DNA from: Treponema sp. UBA4319
Lineage (GTDB): Bacteria; Spirochaetota; Spirochaetia; Treponematales; Treponemataceae
Direction of reading: 5' to 3'
Length of the DNA: 13,826 bases
NCBI GenBank assembly: GCA_002393865.1
Contig: DGUD01000060.1
Location: 1-13,826, forward strand
Part shown: positions 13,391 through 13,826 of the stretch, in pieces
Layout of the letters: each line of letters opens with the position of its first letter
Numbering within the stretch: the stretch's first letter is position 1
The notes under the pieces: model-generated
The model's database searches: none
What the model was told of the DNA's origin: nothing
The model's input: the letters and a program-made list of their open reading frames with translations, nothing else
Program-made: the position numbers and the translations under genes

Positions 13391-13826
13391 ATGGAAACGA
13401 ACGATATACGCATCACTTCTCTCACTCCCGTTATGAAACCGCTCCGCATGGGCATTGACGTCGGTTCCACGACTGTGAAGGTCGTCGTGCTCGGCGAGCA
13501 TGACGAGCGGCTCTACAGCGCCTACGAGCGCCACCGGGCGGATATCCGCAACACCATCATCGCCGTCGTGAGCCGTGCCTTTGATGAGCTGGAGCAGCAG
13601 CTGCCCGCGGGCGACGGGCAGACCGTCAGCGTAAAGGTGACCGGCTCCGGCGGGCTTTCCGTGTCGCAGTGGCTGTCAGTTCCCTTCATCCAGGAGGTTG
13701 TTGCGGCGACCACCGCCGTCAAAAAGCTCATCCCGCAGACCGACGTGGTCATCGAGCTGGGCGGCGAGGACGCAAAGATAACGTATTTCCGCGGCGGCGT
13801 GGAGCAGCGCATGAACGGCACCTGCG
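13391..13826 (+). CDS. CoA-substrate-specific enzyme activase (2-hydroxyacyl-CoA dehydratase activator type), 3' end cut by window edge
   Basis: The first 145 residues are visible. MGIDVGSTTVKVVVLG (about 20-35) is the phosphate-binding loop of the ASKHA ATPase fold. VTGSGG, PFIQEVVAATTAV and VIELGGEDAKI (near 125-135) are the later motifs of the BcrAD/BadFG/HgdC family. The final visible codons, M-N-G-T-C, fit the first cysteine that ligates the [4Fe-4S] cluster shared between subunits. Characterised relatives use ATP to inject an electron into a radical dehydratase or reductase. Treponemes and clostridia also carry very large fused versions of unknown substrate; the window ends too early to tell which this is. 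The ATG has a weak GGTGG Shine-Dalgarno match 7 nt upstream. A palindromic repeat lies in its leader. Confidence 0.88.
   Translation, partial: METNDIRITSLTPVMKPLRMGIDVGSTTVKVVVLGEHDERLYSAYERHRADIRNTIIAVVSRAFDELEQQLPAGDGQTVSVKVTGSGGLSVSQWLSVPFIQEVVAATTAVKKLIPQTDVVIELGGEDAKITYFRGGVEQRMNGTC

Noticed and set aside
12100..13458. Plus-strand ORF of 452 codons
   Set aside because: It is antisense to the glycosyltransferase gene, has Val/Ala/Arg-rich shadow composition, and runs through the divergent promoter region and into the activase in another frame.

Overview
The window looks like ordinary chromosomal DNA from a GC-rich spirochaete, most likely a Treponema relative. The grounds are gene content: uvrC, a long TPR protein with a very acidic tail, murJ, and the start of a 2-hydroxyacyl-CoA dehydratase-type activase. 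No single gene proves the taxon. GC is high (roughly 60% by eye), so long antisense ORFs are everywhere, and nearly all are shadows. I see no CRISPR array, tRNA, rRNA, transposase, integrase or prophage module.

Layout. (1) 1-1205, minus: nfeD followed by the N-terminal two thirds of a stomatin/paraslipin-type SPFH protein, the classic membrane pair. (2) 1206-1770: a gene-poor stretch with the nfeD promoter, a small broken ORF that has its own promoter and 5' hairpin, and a second copy of the uvrC 3' end. (3) 1771-3831, minus: uvrC. (4) 3835-5337, plus: an exported LamG-like plus FN3 protein whose ATG lies 3 nt from the uvrC ATG. (5) 5338-5730: an intergenic region packed with inverted repeats. 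(6) 5731-9186, plus: a 1151-aa cytoplasmic TPR protein with a long acidic low-complexity segment. (7) 9259-13095, minus: an M24 metallopeptidase, the lipid II flippase MurJ and a fucosyltransferase-like protein, in reverse order of transcription. (8) 13096-13390: a divergent promoter region. (9) 13391-end, plus: the activase, cut by the window edge.

The genes do not form one pathway. They cover membrane quality control (nfeD/SPFH), nucleotide excision repair (uvrC), envelope work (LamG protein, MurJ, glycosyltransferase), peptide turnover and a radical-enzyme activator. I see no convincing new multi-gene system. The interesting signals are at the level of gene expression and repeats. Three minus-strand genes (nfeD, murJ, the glycosyltransferase) have sigma-70-like promoters whose -10 box ends exactly 6 nt before the ATG, which predicts leaderless mRNAs. 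Other genes (SPFH, TPR, peptidase) have ordinary Shine-Dalgarno sites. A 55-bp palindromic repeat, 41/55 identical between two copies, sits just upstream of two start codons, and a related hairpin precedes a third. A transcription unit between uvrC and nfeD starts with a strong hairpin and encodes an ORF stopped by an amber codon.

All assignments come from reading the sequence and from general knowledge of the families. No search or folding program was run.
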